A DNA stretch of 64,000 nt, from the NCBI RefSeq assembly GCF_900110755.1, contig NZ_FOFF01000034.1, forward strand, positions 30,938 to 94,937, given 5' to 3'. This stretch comes from Streptomyces sp. yr375. GTDB taxonomy: Bacteria; Actinomycetota; Actinomycetes; Streptomycetales; Streptomycetaceae. The notes beneath the pieces are model-generated. The model was not told the origin of the DNA. It saw only the letters and a list, made by a program, of their open reading frames with translations, and ran no database searches. A program made the position numbers and the translations under genes. Positions 9,692 through 18,119 of this stretch are shown piece by piece. How positions within the stretch are numbered: position 1 is the first letter of the stretch; the number at the start of each line of letters is the position of its first letter.

Positions 9692-10687
9692 CTACTCGGC
9701 CGCTCGTAGATCCAGACCGATGTCCAGGATCGGCGAGGAGTGCGTCAGGGCGCCCACGGCGAGGAAGTCGACACCGGTGTCGGCGTAGGCCTTGGCGGTC
9801 TCCAGGGTCAGCCGGCCGGACGCCTCCAGGAGGGCGCGCCCGCCGACGACTCCGACGGCCTCCGCGCACTCCCCGGGTGTGAAGTTGTCCAGCAGGATCA
9901 GGTCCGCTCCGGCGTCGACGACCTCGCGCAACTGGTGCAGGGTGTCGACCTCGACCTCGATCGGCACCTCCGGGAAGGCCTCCCGTACGGCCTCGAAGGC
10001 CTGGGTGACGCCGCCCGCGGCGACCACGTGGTTGTCCTTGACCAGGGCGGCGTCGGACAGCGACATGCGGTGGTTGACGCCGCCGCCGCAGCGGACGGCG
10101 AACTTCTCCAGGGAGCGCAGGCCCGGCGTCGTCTTGCGGGTGTCACGCACGCGTGCCTTGGTGCCGTCCAGGACGTCCGCCCACGCGCGCGTGGCGGTCG
10201 CGATGCCGGAGAGGCGGCACAGCAGGTTGAGCGCGCTGCGCTCGGCGGTGAGGAGGTCACGCGTGCGCGTGGTGACCGACAGCAGCTTCTGGCCGGCCTC
10301 CACGCGGTCGCCGTCCTCCACGTGCCGCTCGACCTCGAACTCGTCCGTGCAGACGACCGAGACGACCGCCTCGGCGATCCTGAGGCCCGCGACCACGCCC
10401 GCCTCGCGCGCGGTGAAGTCGGCGGTGGCGACCGCGTCCTCGGGGATGGTCGCGACCGTCGTCACGTCGACGCCGTGGTCCAGGTCCTCCTGGATGGCGA
10501 CGTTGGCGATGTCCTCGACCTCCACGGGGTCGAGCCCGGCGTCCACCAGGAGCTGGGCGAGCGCGGGGTCGAGCCCGCACTCCATGTACTCGGCGTAGCC
10601 CTCTTCGCCGTACTCGGCGTCGGCGCCACAGGCACAGCCGTCGCCGCAGCCGCCGCTCTGGGCGAGGGGAAGGTCGGGGGTGCTCAC
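9692..10687 (-). CDS. nadC: nicotinate-nucleotide pyrophosphorylase (carboxylating)
   Basis: Quinolinate phosphoribosyltransferase of the de novo NAD pathway, acting on the product of the NadB/NadA pair. Conserved blocks: NVAIQEDLDHGVDVTT, ERSALNLLCRLSGIAT, RDTRKTTPGLRSLEKFAVRCGGGVNHRMSL (in part), IEVEVDTL and VDFLAVGALTHS. Two in-frame GTGs are possible, 10687 and 10696; the latter overlaps the nadB stop as GTGA. Neither has ideal spacing to AGGAG. The N terminus carries a Cys-rich extension (GGCGDGCACGADAEYG) not needed for catalysis. Confidence 0.95.
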   Translation of the reverse strand: MSTPDLPLAQSGGCGDGCACGADAEYGEEGYAEYMECGLDPALAQLLVDAGLDPVEVEDIANVAIQEDLDHGVDVTTVATIPEDAVATADFTAREAGVVAGLRIAEAVVSVVCTDEFEVERHVEDGDRVEAGQKLLSVTTRTRDLLTAERSALNLLCRLSGIATATRAWADVLDGTKARVRDTRKTTPGLRSLEKFAVRCGGGVNHRMSLSDAALVKDNHVVAAGGVTQAFEAVREAFPEVPIEVEVDTLHQLREVVDAGADLILLDNFTPGECAEAVGVVGGRALLEASGRLTLETAKAYADTGVDFLAVGALTHSSPILDIGLDLRAAE

Positions 10688-10692
10688 GTCTG

Positions 10693-12423
10693 TCACTGCT
10701 CCTGGGGACGGTGCTCCGGCTGGTGCTGCCGGGTCGGGGGGAAGTCTGCGGTATCGGTGGTGTGTACGGCGAGCGTGCGGTCCGGATTCAGCCTTACGAC
10801 GATGTGGCGGCGCCAGTTCGCGTCGTCGCGGTCGGCATGGTCCTCGCGCCAGTGGCAGCCGCGGGTCTCCTCCCGCTGCCGGGCGGCGGCGACCAGGACG
10901 CGCGCGACGCACAGGAGGTTGGTGGCCTCCCAGGTGTCGACGCCGGGCTCGGCCGTCTTGCCGTTCTCGTCGAGGGCGTCGCGGGCCTCGGCGTGCAGCC
11001 GCTGCAGGTGCCCGGCGGCCCGCTCCAGGGACGCGGCGGAGCGCAGGACGCCCGCGCCGTCGCTCATGACGCGCTGAATGGCGAACCGGGCCTCGGGGGC
11101 CAGCAGCGGGTGCGCGGGCTTCTCGGGGTGCTCGACCGGCGCGGGCACACGCGCGTGGAGGCCGTCCTGCCCGCGGCTCTCGGCGATGTCGGCGACGATG
11201 CGCTCGGCGTAGACGAGTCCCTCCAGGAGGGAGTTCGACGCGAGCCGGTTCGCGCCGTGCACGCCGGTGCAGGCGACCTCCCCGCACGCGTACAGGCCCG
11301 GCACGGTCGTACGGCCTCGGGAGTCCGTGCGCACGCCTCCGGAGGCGTGGTGGGCGGCCGGGGCGACCGGGACGGGCTCGGTGACCGGGTCGATGCCGTG
11401 CGTGCGGCAGGCGGCGAGGATCGTCGGGAAGCGGTGCTCCCACATCTCGGCGCCGAAGTGCCGGGCGTCGAGGAACATGTGCTCGGCGTCCTGCTCCTGC
11501 ATGCGGCGCATGATGCCCTTGGCGACGATGTCCCGGGGCGCGAGCTCGGCCAGTTCGTGCTGCCCGACCATGAAGCGCACACCGGCCGCGTCGACCAGGT
11601 GGGCGCCCTCGCCGCGCACCGCCTCGGAGACGAGGGGCTGCTGGCCCTCCGCGTCGGCGCCGAGGAACAGGACGGTCGGGTGGAACTGCACGAACTCCAG
11701 GTCGGAGACCTCCGCGCCCGCGCGCAGGGCGAGCGCCACGCCGTCGCCGGTGGACACCGACGGGTTGGTGGTGGCGGAGAACACCTGGCCCATGCCGCCG
11801 GTCGCGAGGACGACCGCGGGGGCGTGCACGGCGCCCACGCCGTCGTGCTGGCCCTCGCCCATGACGTGCAGGGTGACGCCGGCGGTGCGGCCGTCGGCGT
11901 CCGTGAGCAGGTCCAGCACGAGCGCGTTCTCGATCGTGCGCAGGCCACGCGCGCGTACCGCCTCGACGAGCGCGCGGGTGATCTCCGCGCCGGTCGCGTC
12001 GCCGCCCGCGTGCACGATCCGGCGGCGGTGGTGGCCGCCCTCGCGGGTCAGCTCCAGGCCGCCTTCCTCGGACTCGTCGAAGTGGGCGCCGGTCTCGATC
12101 AGCCGGCGCACGGCGTCGGGGCCCTCGGTGACGAGGATCCGTACGGCGTCCTCGTCGCACACGCCCGCGCCCGCCACCAGCGTGTCGTCCAGGTGCTGTT
12201 CGGGCGTGTCGCCCTCGCCCAGGGCCGCCGCTATGCCGCCCTGCGCCCAGCGGGTCGAGCCGTCGTCGAGGCGTGCCTTGGTGACGACGACCGTCTTCAG
12301 ACCGGCGGCCTCGCAGCGCAGGGCGGCGGTCAGGCCGGCGACTCCGGAGCCGACGACCACCACGTCCGCGGCGATGTCCCACCCGGGCGCGGGCGCGTGC
12401 AGTCGTATACCTGTGCTGGTCAC
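10693..12423 (-). CDS. nadB: L-aspartate oxidase
   Basis: FAD enzyme (576 aa) oxidising L-aspartate to iminoaspartate, the first step of NAD synthesis. The FAD motif VVVVGSGVAGLTAALRCEAAG is at residues 20-40. Other family marks are STRWAQGGIAAALG, LEFVQFHPTVLF, the active-site area SEAVRGEGAHLVD, and GLYACGEVACTGVHGANRLASNSLLEGLVY. A helical C-terminal domain follows. It overlaps panC by 4 bp (ATGA) upstream and nadC downstream, so translation is coupled. No quinolinate synthase (nadA) gene is in this operon. Confidence 0.97.
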   Translation of the reverse strand: MTSTGIRLHAPAPGWDIAADVVVVGSGVAGLTAALRCEAAGLKTVVVTKARLDDGSTRWAQGGIAAALGEGDTPEQHLDDTLVAGAGVCDEDAVRILVTEGPDAVRRLIETGAHFDESEEGGLELTREGGHHRRRIVHAGGDATGAEITRALVEAVRARGLRTIENALVLDLLTDADGRTAGVTLHVMGEGQHDGVGAVHAPAVVLATGGMGQVFSATTNPSVSTGDGVALALRAGAEVSDLEFVQFHPTVLFLGADAEGQQPLVSEAVRGEGAHLVDAAGVRFMVGQHELAELAPRDIVAKGIMRRMQEQDAEHMFLDARHFGAEMWEHRFPTILAACRTHGIDPVTEPVPVAPAAHHASGGVRTDSRGRTTVPGLYACGEVACTGVHGANRLASNSLLEGLVYAERIVADIAESRGQDGLHARVPAPVEHPEKPAHPLLAPEARFAIQRVMSDGAGVLRSAASLERAAGHLQRLHAEARDALDENGKTAEPGVDTWEATNLLCVARVLVAAARQREETRGCHWREDHADRDDANWRRHIVVRLNPDRTLAVHTTDTADFPPTRQHQPEHRPQEQ

Positions 12424-13427
12424 GAGGCGGCTCCGAGGGTTCCGAAGGTGAGAGGGAGGTTGTCGATCAGCCGGGTCGTCCCGACCCGGGCGGCGACGGC
12501 GAGGACGGCCTCGCCGGTGAAGTCGCCCTCGATGCCGGTGATCTCCGTGAAGTCCGCCGGGTCGACGAGCGCGAGGTAGTCCAGTTCCAGCGGCGGGTCG
12601 AGGCGCGCGGCGCCGTCGAGGACCGCGAGGGCCGCAGCGCGGACGGCTGCTGGGTCGCCGGGCGCGGCCTTCGCGACGGCGTGCGTGTCGGCTGCCGCGC
12701 GGGACTCCCCGATGGCGCTGAGCGCCTCGGCGCGCGCGTAGGTGGCGGGCACCTCACGCGCGCGTGCCCGCAGCGCCTCCTGCGCGGCGTGCCGGTCAGC
12801 GCCCGCGAAGAGGGCCTGGGAGAGCGCGAGCGCGGTGCGCCGCTCCCTGGCGGACAGAAAGCGGTTTCGGCTGGACAGGGCCAGCCCGTCGTCCTCGCGC
12901 ACGGTCGGTACGGCGACGATCTCCACGCCGAAGTTCAGGTCCCGCACCATGCGGCGGATCAGGGCGAGCTGCTGGGCGTCCTTCTGCCCGAACAGGGCCG
13001 CGTCCGGCCGGGTGAGGTGCAGCAGCTTGGCGACGACGGTGAGCATGCCGTCGAAGTGCCCGGGGCGCGAACCGCCCTCCAGGCGCTCCCCCATGGGGCC
13101 CGCGGTGATGCGGACCTGGGGCTCGCCGCCCGGGTAGACCTCGTCCACGGAGGGGGCGAACACGACGTCCGCTCCCGCCTGCTCGGCGATCTCGAGGTCG
13201 GCGTCCAGGGTGCGCGGGTAGCGGTCGAGGTCCTCGCCCGCGCCGAACTGCAGCGGGTTGACGAAGACCGTGACGACGACCTCGCCGTCCGGCCCGGCGA
13301 GGTCGCGGGCGGTGCGGATGAGGGTGGCGTGGCCCTCGTGCAGGGCGCCCATGGTCATCACGACGGCCCGGCGGCCGCCACGCGCGCGTGCGTGCAGTTC
13401 GCCGGCGGTCAGCAGGGTGGCGGTCAT
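12420..13427 (-). CDS. panC: pantothenate synthetase
   Basis: ATP-dependent ligation of pantoate and beta-alanine to pantothenate. The family blocks are present: VVMTMGALHEGHATLIRTAR (in part), VFVNPLQFG, DLDRYPRTLDADL, HFDGMLTVVAKLL, ALFGQKDAQQLALIRRMV and LALSSRNRFLS. At 335 aa it is longer than the usual 280-300 because of an Ala/Arg-rich insertion around residues 200-245. It overlaps the DUF2520 gene and nadB by 4 bp on each side. Confidence 0.97.
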   Translation of the reverse strand: MTATLLTAGELHARARGGRRAVVMTMGALHEGHATLIRTARDLAGPDGEVVVTVFVNPLQFGAGEDLDRYPRTLDADLEIAEQAGADVVFAPSVDEVYPGGEPQVRITAGPMGERLEGGSRPGHFDGMLTVVAKLLHLTRPDAALFGQKDAQQLALIRRMVRDLNFGVEIVAVPTVREDDGLALSSRNRFLSARERRTALALSQALFAGADRHAAQEALRARAREVPATYARAEALSAIGESRAAADTHAVAKAAPGDPAAVRAAALAVLDGAARLDPPLELDYLALVDPADFTEITGIEGDFTGEAVLAVAARVGTTRLIDNLPLTFGTLGAAS

Positions 13428-14398
13428 CCGGCGTCTCCTTCGGTGCCGTGCGCGCCGGGACCACCGGGGGTGCCGGGAGCGCCGGGCGTGCCATGGGCGC
13501 CGTCGGCGAGTACCCAGAGGAGGTCCTCGGCGAGTTCGGGCTTGAGGAGCCCGCGCGCGAGTGCGCGGTCGGCGGTCGCGCGGGCCATCGCCAGGTAGCC
13601 GGCGACGGTCTGCGGGGCGTGCTCGCGCAGCTCCGCGACGTGCGCGGCGACCGTGCCCGCGTCCCCGCGCGCGACGGGCCCGGTGAGCGCCCCGTCACCG
13701 GAGCGCAGCGCGTTGTCGAGAGCCGCGCCGAGCAGCGGGCCGAGCATCCGGTCGGGGGCCTCGACGCCGGCCGCGCGCAGCAGCTCCATGGACTGGGCGA
13801 CCAGTGTGACCAGGTGGTTCGCGCCCAGGGCGAGGGCCGCGTGGTAGAGCGGGCGGTGCTCCTCGGCGATCCACTCGGGCTCGCCGCCCATCTCGATCAC
13901 GAGGGCCTCCGCGGCCAGCCGCAGCTCTTCGGGCGCGGTGACGCCGAAGGAGCAGCCGGCCAGCCGCTGGACGTCCACGGGCGTGCCCGTGAAGGTCATC
14001 GCCGGGTGCAGCGCGAGCGGCAGCGCGCCCGCGCGCAGGGCGGGGTCGAGGACCCGCGCGCCGTACCGCCCGGAGGTGTGCACGAGCAGTTGGCCCGGCC
14101 GCACGGCGCCGGTCTCGGCGAGGCCCTCCACGAGCCCGGGCAGGGTGTCGTCGGGGACGGTCAGCAGCACGAGGTCGGAGCGCTGGAGAACCTCGGCGGG
14201 CGGCACGAGGGGCACGTCGGGCAGCAGGAGCGCGGCCCGCCGCCTGGAGGCGTCGGAGACGCCCGAGACGGCGACCGGGCGGTGCCCGGCGAACTGGAGC
14301 GACGCGGCCAGGGCGGGACCCACCCGGCCCGCGCCGACGACGCCCACGGCGAGCCGCGCGGGGCGGTCCCTGGGGTCTGGCTGTTGGGCTGTACTCAC
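13424..14398 (-). CDS. Rossmann-like and DUF2520 domain protein
   Basis: A 324-aa NAD(P)-binding oxidoreductase-like protein. The N-terminal Rossmann fold carries GVVGAGRVGPALAASL (residues 19-34). The second domain is DUF2520, with HPAMTF and HRPLYHAALALGANHL. The C-terminal tail is a Gly/Pro repeat (HGTPGAPGTPGGPGAHGT). It is the first gene of the panC-nadB-nadC-coaX operon and is ATGA-coupled to panC. The fold and position suggest a ketopantoate reductase-like role, but that is inference; no PanE signature is clear. Confidence 0.85.
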   Translation of the reverse strand: MSTAQQPDPRDRPARLAVGVVGAGRVGPALAASLQFAGHRPVAVSGVSDASRRRAALLLPDVPLVPPAEVLQRSDLVLLTVPDDTLPGLVEGLAETGAVRPGQLLVHTSGRYGARVLDPALRAGALPLALHPAMTFTGTPVDVQRLAGCSFGVTAPEELRLAAEALVIEMGGEPEWIAEEHRPLYHAALALGANHLVTLVAQSMELLRAAGVEAPDRMLGPLLGAALDNALRSGDGALTGPVARGDAGTVAAHVAELREHAPQTVAGYLAMARATADRALARGLLKPELAEDLLWVLADGAHGTPGAPGTPGGPGAHGTEGDAG

Positions 14399-14598
14399 GC
14401 GACGACGGCCTTCCGTTCCAGTCCGCTCCGGGTACCGGACGATTTCTCGTCATGTTAACGCGATCTGTTCGAGGGGGATCCGGTTGTCCACAGGCTGTGG
14501 GTTTTCCCACCCGCCCCCAGGGGCCGGGCGGGGCCGGCACATCCGCGCGCTCCAAATGCGTGTGCCCGCGCGAGCCGTCGCACGGCATCATCCGGGGC
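14399..14598. promoter_or_regulatory. divergent promoter region with a DnaA-box match
   Basis: This gap should hold the promoter of the cofactor operon (minus) and of the aldolase gene (plus). It includes TTGTCCACA (14484-14492), an exact match to the Streptomyces DnaA-box consensus, followed by a small hairpin GTGGG-TTTT-CCCAC (14497-14510). Confidence 0.4.
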
Positions 14599-15840
14599 AT
14601 GACGAACACGGTGGAGCAGGGCGATGAGAAGACGGCAGGCGAGCGGCTGCGGGAGCGGCGGGCGGCCGCCTACCGGGAGGCGGACCGCGTCCTCGCGCGC
14701 GGGGGCTTCCGGGGCACGCTGCGTGACCGGCTCGCGCTGCTGCACGAGGCCGCACCCCAGGTCTACGACCTGGACGAGCCCGCGGACATCTACGGCGACG
14801 GGGTCGTGGCGGCCCTGGAGGAGCGGGTCGCCGGGCTCCTGGGGATGGAGGCCGCCGCGTTCTTCCCCACCGGCACGATGGCCCAGCAGGTCGCCCTGCG
14901 CTGCTGGGCGGGCCGCACCGGCAACGCCACGGTCGCGCTGCACGCGCTGAGCCACCCCGAGGTGTGGGAGCGGGGCGCGTTCGGCGCGGTCAGCGAGCTG
15001 CGCACGGTCCGGGTGACGCGCGAGCCCCGGCCGCCGACGGCCGAGGAGGTCCGCGCCTTCCAGGAGCCCTTCGGGGCCCTGATGCTGGAACTGCCCCTCA
15101 GGGACGCCGGTTTCGTACTGCCCTCCTGGGAGGAGCTCACCGACGTCGTTCAGGCGGCGCGCGAGCGCGACGCGGTGGTGCACTTCGACGGCGCGCGCCT
15201 GTGGGAGACGACCCTCCACTTCGGCCGCCCCCTGCGGGAGATAGCGGACCTCGCCGACAACATCTACGTGTCGTTCTACAAGTCCCTCGACGGCTTCGGC
15301 GGCGCCGCGCTCGCCGGCCCGAAGACGCTGGTGGAGGAGGCGAAGACCTGGCGGCACCGCTACGGCGGAACGGTTTTCCAGCAGTTCCCCACCGCCCTGT
15401 CGGCCCTCGTCGGCCTGGCGCGGGAACTGCCCCGGCTGCCGGAGTACGTGACCCACGCGCGCGTGGTGGCCGCCGCGCTGCGCGAGGGGTTCGCCGAGGC
15501 GGGCGTGCCGTGGGCCCGGGTGCACCCCGAGGTGCCGCACACCCACGAGTTCCAGGTCTGGCTGCCGTACGAGGCGGACGTCCTCGCCGAGGCGGCGGCG
15601 CTCCAGGCCGAGGAGACGCGCACGATGCTCTTCGCCGCCGCCTGGGACCGCGGCGGGCCCGGGCTGTCCCTCACCGAGGTCACCGTCCGCGCGGACGGCC
15701 TCACCTGGACGGCGGACGACGTGAAGGCGGCGGTCGCGGAGTTCGTGGCGCGAGTGACGCGAGTGACGCGAGTGGCCGAGGGGGCGGGGGTGCCAGGGGT
15801 ACCGGGTGTGCCGGGTGTGGCCGAAGGGGTCAGCGCGTAG
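14599..15840 (+). CDS. threonine aldolase / beta-eliminating lyase family PLP enzyme
   Basis: A 413-aa fold-type I PLP enzyme. Marks: YGDGVVAALEERVAGLLGMEAAAFFPTG (in part), a PLP-ring stacking region at LHALSHPEVWE, the aspartate of HFDGARLWE, and the Schiff-base lysine in SFYKSLDGFGG. Low-specificity threonine aldolases split threonine to glycine and acetaldehyde, but the substrate here is unproven. The tail is a low-complexity V-T-R / V-P-G repeat. ATG 14599 follows CCGGGG. The last 11 bp overlap the convergent small gene. Confidence 0.87.
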   Translation: MTNTVEQGDEKTAGERLRERRAAAYREADRVLARGGFRGTLRDRLALLHEAAPQVYDLDEPADIYGDGVVAALEERVAGLLGMEAAAFFPTGTMAQQVALRCWAGRTGNATVALHALSHPEVWERGAFGAVSELRTVRVTREPRPPTAEEVRAFQEPFGALMLELPLRDAGFVLPSWEELTDVVQAARERDAVVHFDGARLWETTLHFGRPLREIADLADNIYVSFYKSLDGFGGAALAGPKTLVEEAKTWRHRYGGTVFQQFPTALSALVGLARELPRLPEYVTHARVVAAALREGFAEAGVPWARVHPEVPHTHEFQVWLPYEADVLAEAAALQAEETRTMLFAAAWDRGGPGLSLTEVTVRADGLTWTADDVKAAVAEFVARVTRVTRVAEGAGVPGVPGVPGVAEGVSA

Positions 15841-16051
15841 GACGCGGGCTCGGGCGCAGGCGCAACCGACGGCTCAACAGCCGTCGTAGCCGCCCATGGG
15901 CGGGGCGGCCGGCGAGGACCGCGCGGAACCGCTGGTAGTCGCGCAGTTCGCGCATCACCTGCCAGTCGTGGGCGCCGGGCGCCTGGACGGGGGGCTCGCC
16001 GTGCTTCCGGGCGCGGTAGACGTCGAGGGCGTACTGCTGCGTGATGCTCAT
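15830..16051 (-). CDS. small hypothetical protein
   Basis: A 73-aa basic protein (SITQQYALDVYRARKHGEPPVQAPG, then an Arg-rich tail). ATG 16051 follows GAAGAGG at good spacing, which favours it over the upstream frame extension. Short, Arg-rich proteins of this kind are common in Streptomyces; I do not recognise a function. It converges on the aldolase gene with an 11-bp overlap. Confidence 0.6.
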   Translation of the reverse strand: MSITQQYALDVYRARKHGEPPVQAPGAHDWQVMRELRDYQRFRAVLAGRPAHGRLRRLLSRRLRLRPSPRPTR

Positions 16052-16229
16052 GGCTGATGCCTCTTCAGGACGTGTTTCGGGACAGGATTCGGGACCGGGA
16101 CCGGGCTGTGGCCGGGTCATGGCCGGGTCATGGTCGGGCCGTGATCGGGCTGCCGGAAAGGCGATCCGGCAGGCCGCGCGGCGGCTCCGGTGTCCTCAGG
16201 CTGCGCCCGGTCGGCGCCCCGCGTCGCGT

Positions 16230-16252
16230 CGATTGACGGCGGCCGTCAATCG
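16230..16252. promoter_or_regulatory. 23-bp perfect palindrome, probable operator
   Basis: Arms CGATTGACGGC and GCCGTCAATCG flank a single G, a perfect inverted repeat 39 bp before the start of the HTH regulator gene. It is the natural candidate for autoregulation by the ArsR-like domain of that protein. Confidence 0.65.
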
Positions 16253-16290
16253 GGGACCGCGTTGTCAGTGGTGGGGTGCACCATGAGGGC

Positions 16291-17397
16291 ATGAGCGTGA
16301 GCATCGACATCGCGGGGCTGCGGCCGGAGAGGGTCGCCGTCGTCCCCTCGCCCCTGGCCGAGCTCGGCATGGCGCTGCACGCGCTGTCCGAGCCGGGGCA
16401 CCATCCCGGTCTGCAGAGCTGGGTCACCGGCGTCACCGCGCGTCTCGACCCACGGCTGGCCGACCGGATGTGCGAGGCCGACTTCCTGTGGCGTACGACG
16501 TTCTCGGACCTCTTCCTGCCGTACGCGGGCATCCCGGGCCGCGGCACGCTCCCCGGGGCCACGCTGGCCGAGGAGCTCGACCTCCTGGACAAGCTGACGG
16601 ACGAGGAGTTCGTGGACCTGGCCCTGGAGTTCACCTGCGCGCCCGGCTACGAGCTGCCGGGCCCCGGTGTCCTGTCCGACCCCGCGCTGCGCCGCCGCAC
16701 CTTCGAGCTGGCCGCCTCACGCGGCCCGCGCCAGGTGCGGTTCACCCAAAGGGTGCTCGAGGAACCGCCACGCGTGCGTGCCTGGCTGAGGGAGTTCCTG
16801 GAGGAGTGCGAAGAGGCGTTCTTCGCCGACGTCTGGGCCCGGGTGCGCCACCCCCTCACCGCGGACGCCCGCCACAAGACGGACCTGCTGCGCCGCAAGG
16901 GCCTGGCGGAGGCGCTGCACGCGGTGTCCCCCGCCGTGACCCTGGACGAGCACACCGCGCGGATCACCGTCGACAAGCTGGTCGACGTCCGCGGCACCAC
17001 GGGCGACGGCGGCCTGCTGCTCGTACCGACAAGTCTCGGCTGGCCCCACCTGGCGGTGCTGTACCGGTACGGCTGGCAGCCGGTGATCCACTACCCGATC
17101 GGCTCGCCGGAGCTGGCGTCGCCGCCGTCCGTCGAGCAGGTGACGTTGCGGCTTACCGCGCTGTCCCACCCCGTCCGGATGCGGCTCTGCCGCCAACTGG
17201 CGCGCAGCGCGTACACCACGACCGAGCTGGCCCAGGTGCACGGCATGACGGCCCCCGAGATATCCCGGCATCTCGGCGTCCTGAAGAAGGCGGGCCTGCT
17301 CACCACACGCCGGCGCGGCCGGTACGTGCTGCACCAGCTCGACACGACCGTGGTGGCCCGGCTGGGCAGCGACTTCCTGGAAGGGATACTCCGCTAG
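16291..17397 (+). CDS. DUF5937 / ArsR-type helix-turn-helix transcriptional regulator
   Basis: A 368-aa regulator. The N-terminal 250 residues are the DUF5937 region (VSIDIAGLRPERVAVVPSPLAELGMALHAL at the start). The C terminus is a winged helix (about 285-350: TLRLTALSHPVRMRLCRQL, TTELAQVHGMTAPEISRHLGVLKKAGLLTTRRRGRYVLHQL in part). No metal-binding cysteine pair of classical ArsR proteins is seen. I chose ATG 16291, with GAGGG close upstream, because the family starts with MSVxID. The 23-bp palindrome upstream suggests autoregulation. No obvious target gene lies beside it. Confidence 0.85.
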   Translation: MSVSIDIAGLRPERVAVVPSPLAELGMALHALSEPGHHPGLQSWVTGVTARLDPRLADRMCEADFLWRTTFSDLFLPYAGIPGRGTLPGATLAEELDLLDKLTDEEFVDLALEFTCAPGYELPGPGVLSDPALRRRTFELAASRGPRQVRFTQRVLEEPPRVRAWLREFLEECEEAFFADVWARVRHPLTADARHKTDLLRRKGLAEALHAVSPAVTLDEHTARITVDKLVDVRGTTGDGGLLLVPTSLGWPHLAVLYRYGWQPVIHYPIGSPELASPPSVEQVTLRLTALSHPVRMRLCRQLARSAYTTTELAQVHGMTAPEISRHLGVLKKAGLLTTRRRGRYVLHQLDTTVVARLGSDFLEGILR

Positions 17398-17448
17398 CCG
17401 GGCGGGCGGCTCAGCGGGGTGGATCGGCGGAGTGGATCGGCGGGTTGC

Positions 17449-18081
17449 TCAGTCGAACCGGATATGCCGCACGCCCACCGCCGCCTGCCGCAGTCGCGTC
17501 CGCAGCGCGCCCTCGGTGTGGGGCGTGAGCGTCAGCCCGGCCAGGACGGCCACGCGGTCGGCCGTCTTCGGCACGGTCGAGTGGTCCGTCCACAGGTGCT
17601 CGGCGAACTCCGGCTCGCGCAGCCGCTCCAGGCAGTGGTCGAGCCGCTGGACGGCCCAGCTCTCCCCGCGCGGCACCGCGCTCTTTCCGGCGGCGAACCC
17701 GAGGAGGTGCCCCACGCCGCGCTCGCGCAGCCGCTGCAGGACCGTCTGGCGTTCGGCGAGGAGCGTGAAGTGGCGCACGTCGTGGCCGAGTTCGCGCAGC
17801 CTGCCGACGGTCTCCTCGAAGTACCCGGCATCGGTGACGGTCATGGGGGCGATGACCACGCCGTCGTGCCTGCGGAGCGCCAGGTCGAGGACCTCGACGA
17901 CGCCCTGCCGCCAGGACGCCAGGTCCTGGAAGTCCCCGCGCAGGTCGGGCGGCAGCATGCGGCGCAGGCCGAAACCGGCGTGCTCGGGGTCGCAGACGAC
18001 GCTGCCGGGCAGCCGACGCCGTATCTCGTACGCGGTCTGTGTCTTGCCGCCCCCGAAGGGGCCGTTGATCCACAGGAGCAT
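17449..18081 (-). CDS. tmrB: TmrB-like P-loop ATP-binding protein
   Basis: A 210-aa protein strongly resembling Bacillus subtilis TmrB, the ATP-binding membrane-associated protein that gives tunicamycin resistance. The Walker A is near the N terminus in WINGPFGGGKTQTAYEI. Other shared blocks are CDPEHAGFGLRRMLPP, the PMTVTDAGYFEE region, HFTLLAERQTVLQRLRERG, and the terminal HIRFD. Related proteins also include uncharacterised kinases, so drug resistance is inference from similarity. The gene stands alone. Confidence 0.8.
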   Translation of the reverse strand: MLLWINGPFGGGKTQTAYEIRRRLPGSVVCDPEHAGFGLRRMLPPDLRGDFQDLASWRQGVVEVLDLALRRHDGVVIAPMTVTDAGYFEETVGRLRELGHDVRHFTLLAERQTVLQRLRERGVGHLLGFAAGKSAVPRGESWAVQRLDHCLERLREPEFAEHLWTDHSTVPKTADRVAVLAGLTLTPHTEGALRTRLRQAAVGVRHIRFD

Positions 18082-18119
18082 GCGCAGACCCTAGTGGCCG
18101 TCCTTGGCTCGGCCCCGGC

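Noticed and set aside
9692..12382. 896-codon minus-strand frame running from inside nadB into nadC
   Set aside because: Only the last 332 codons are NadC. The rest is nadB read in the wrong frame, Arg/Gly/Pro-rich.
16110..16148. 11-bp direct repeats (GGCCGGGTCAT) as a control element
   Set aside because: Only two exact copies and one diverged copy in G+C-rich sequence; not distinguishable from local slippage.
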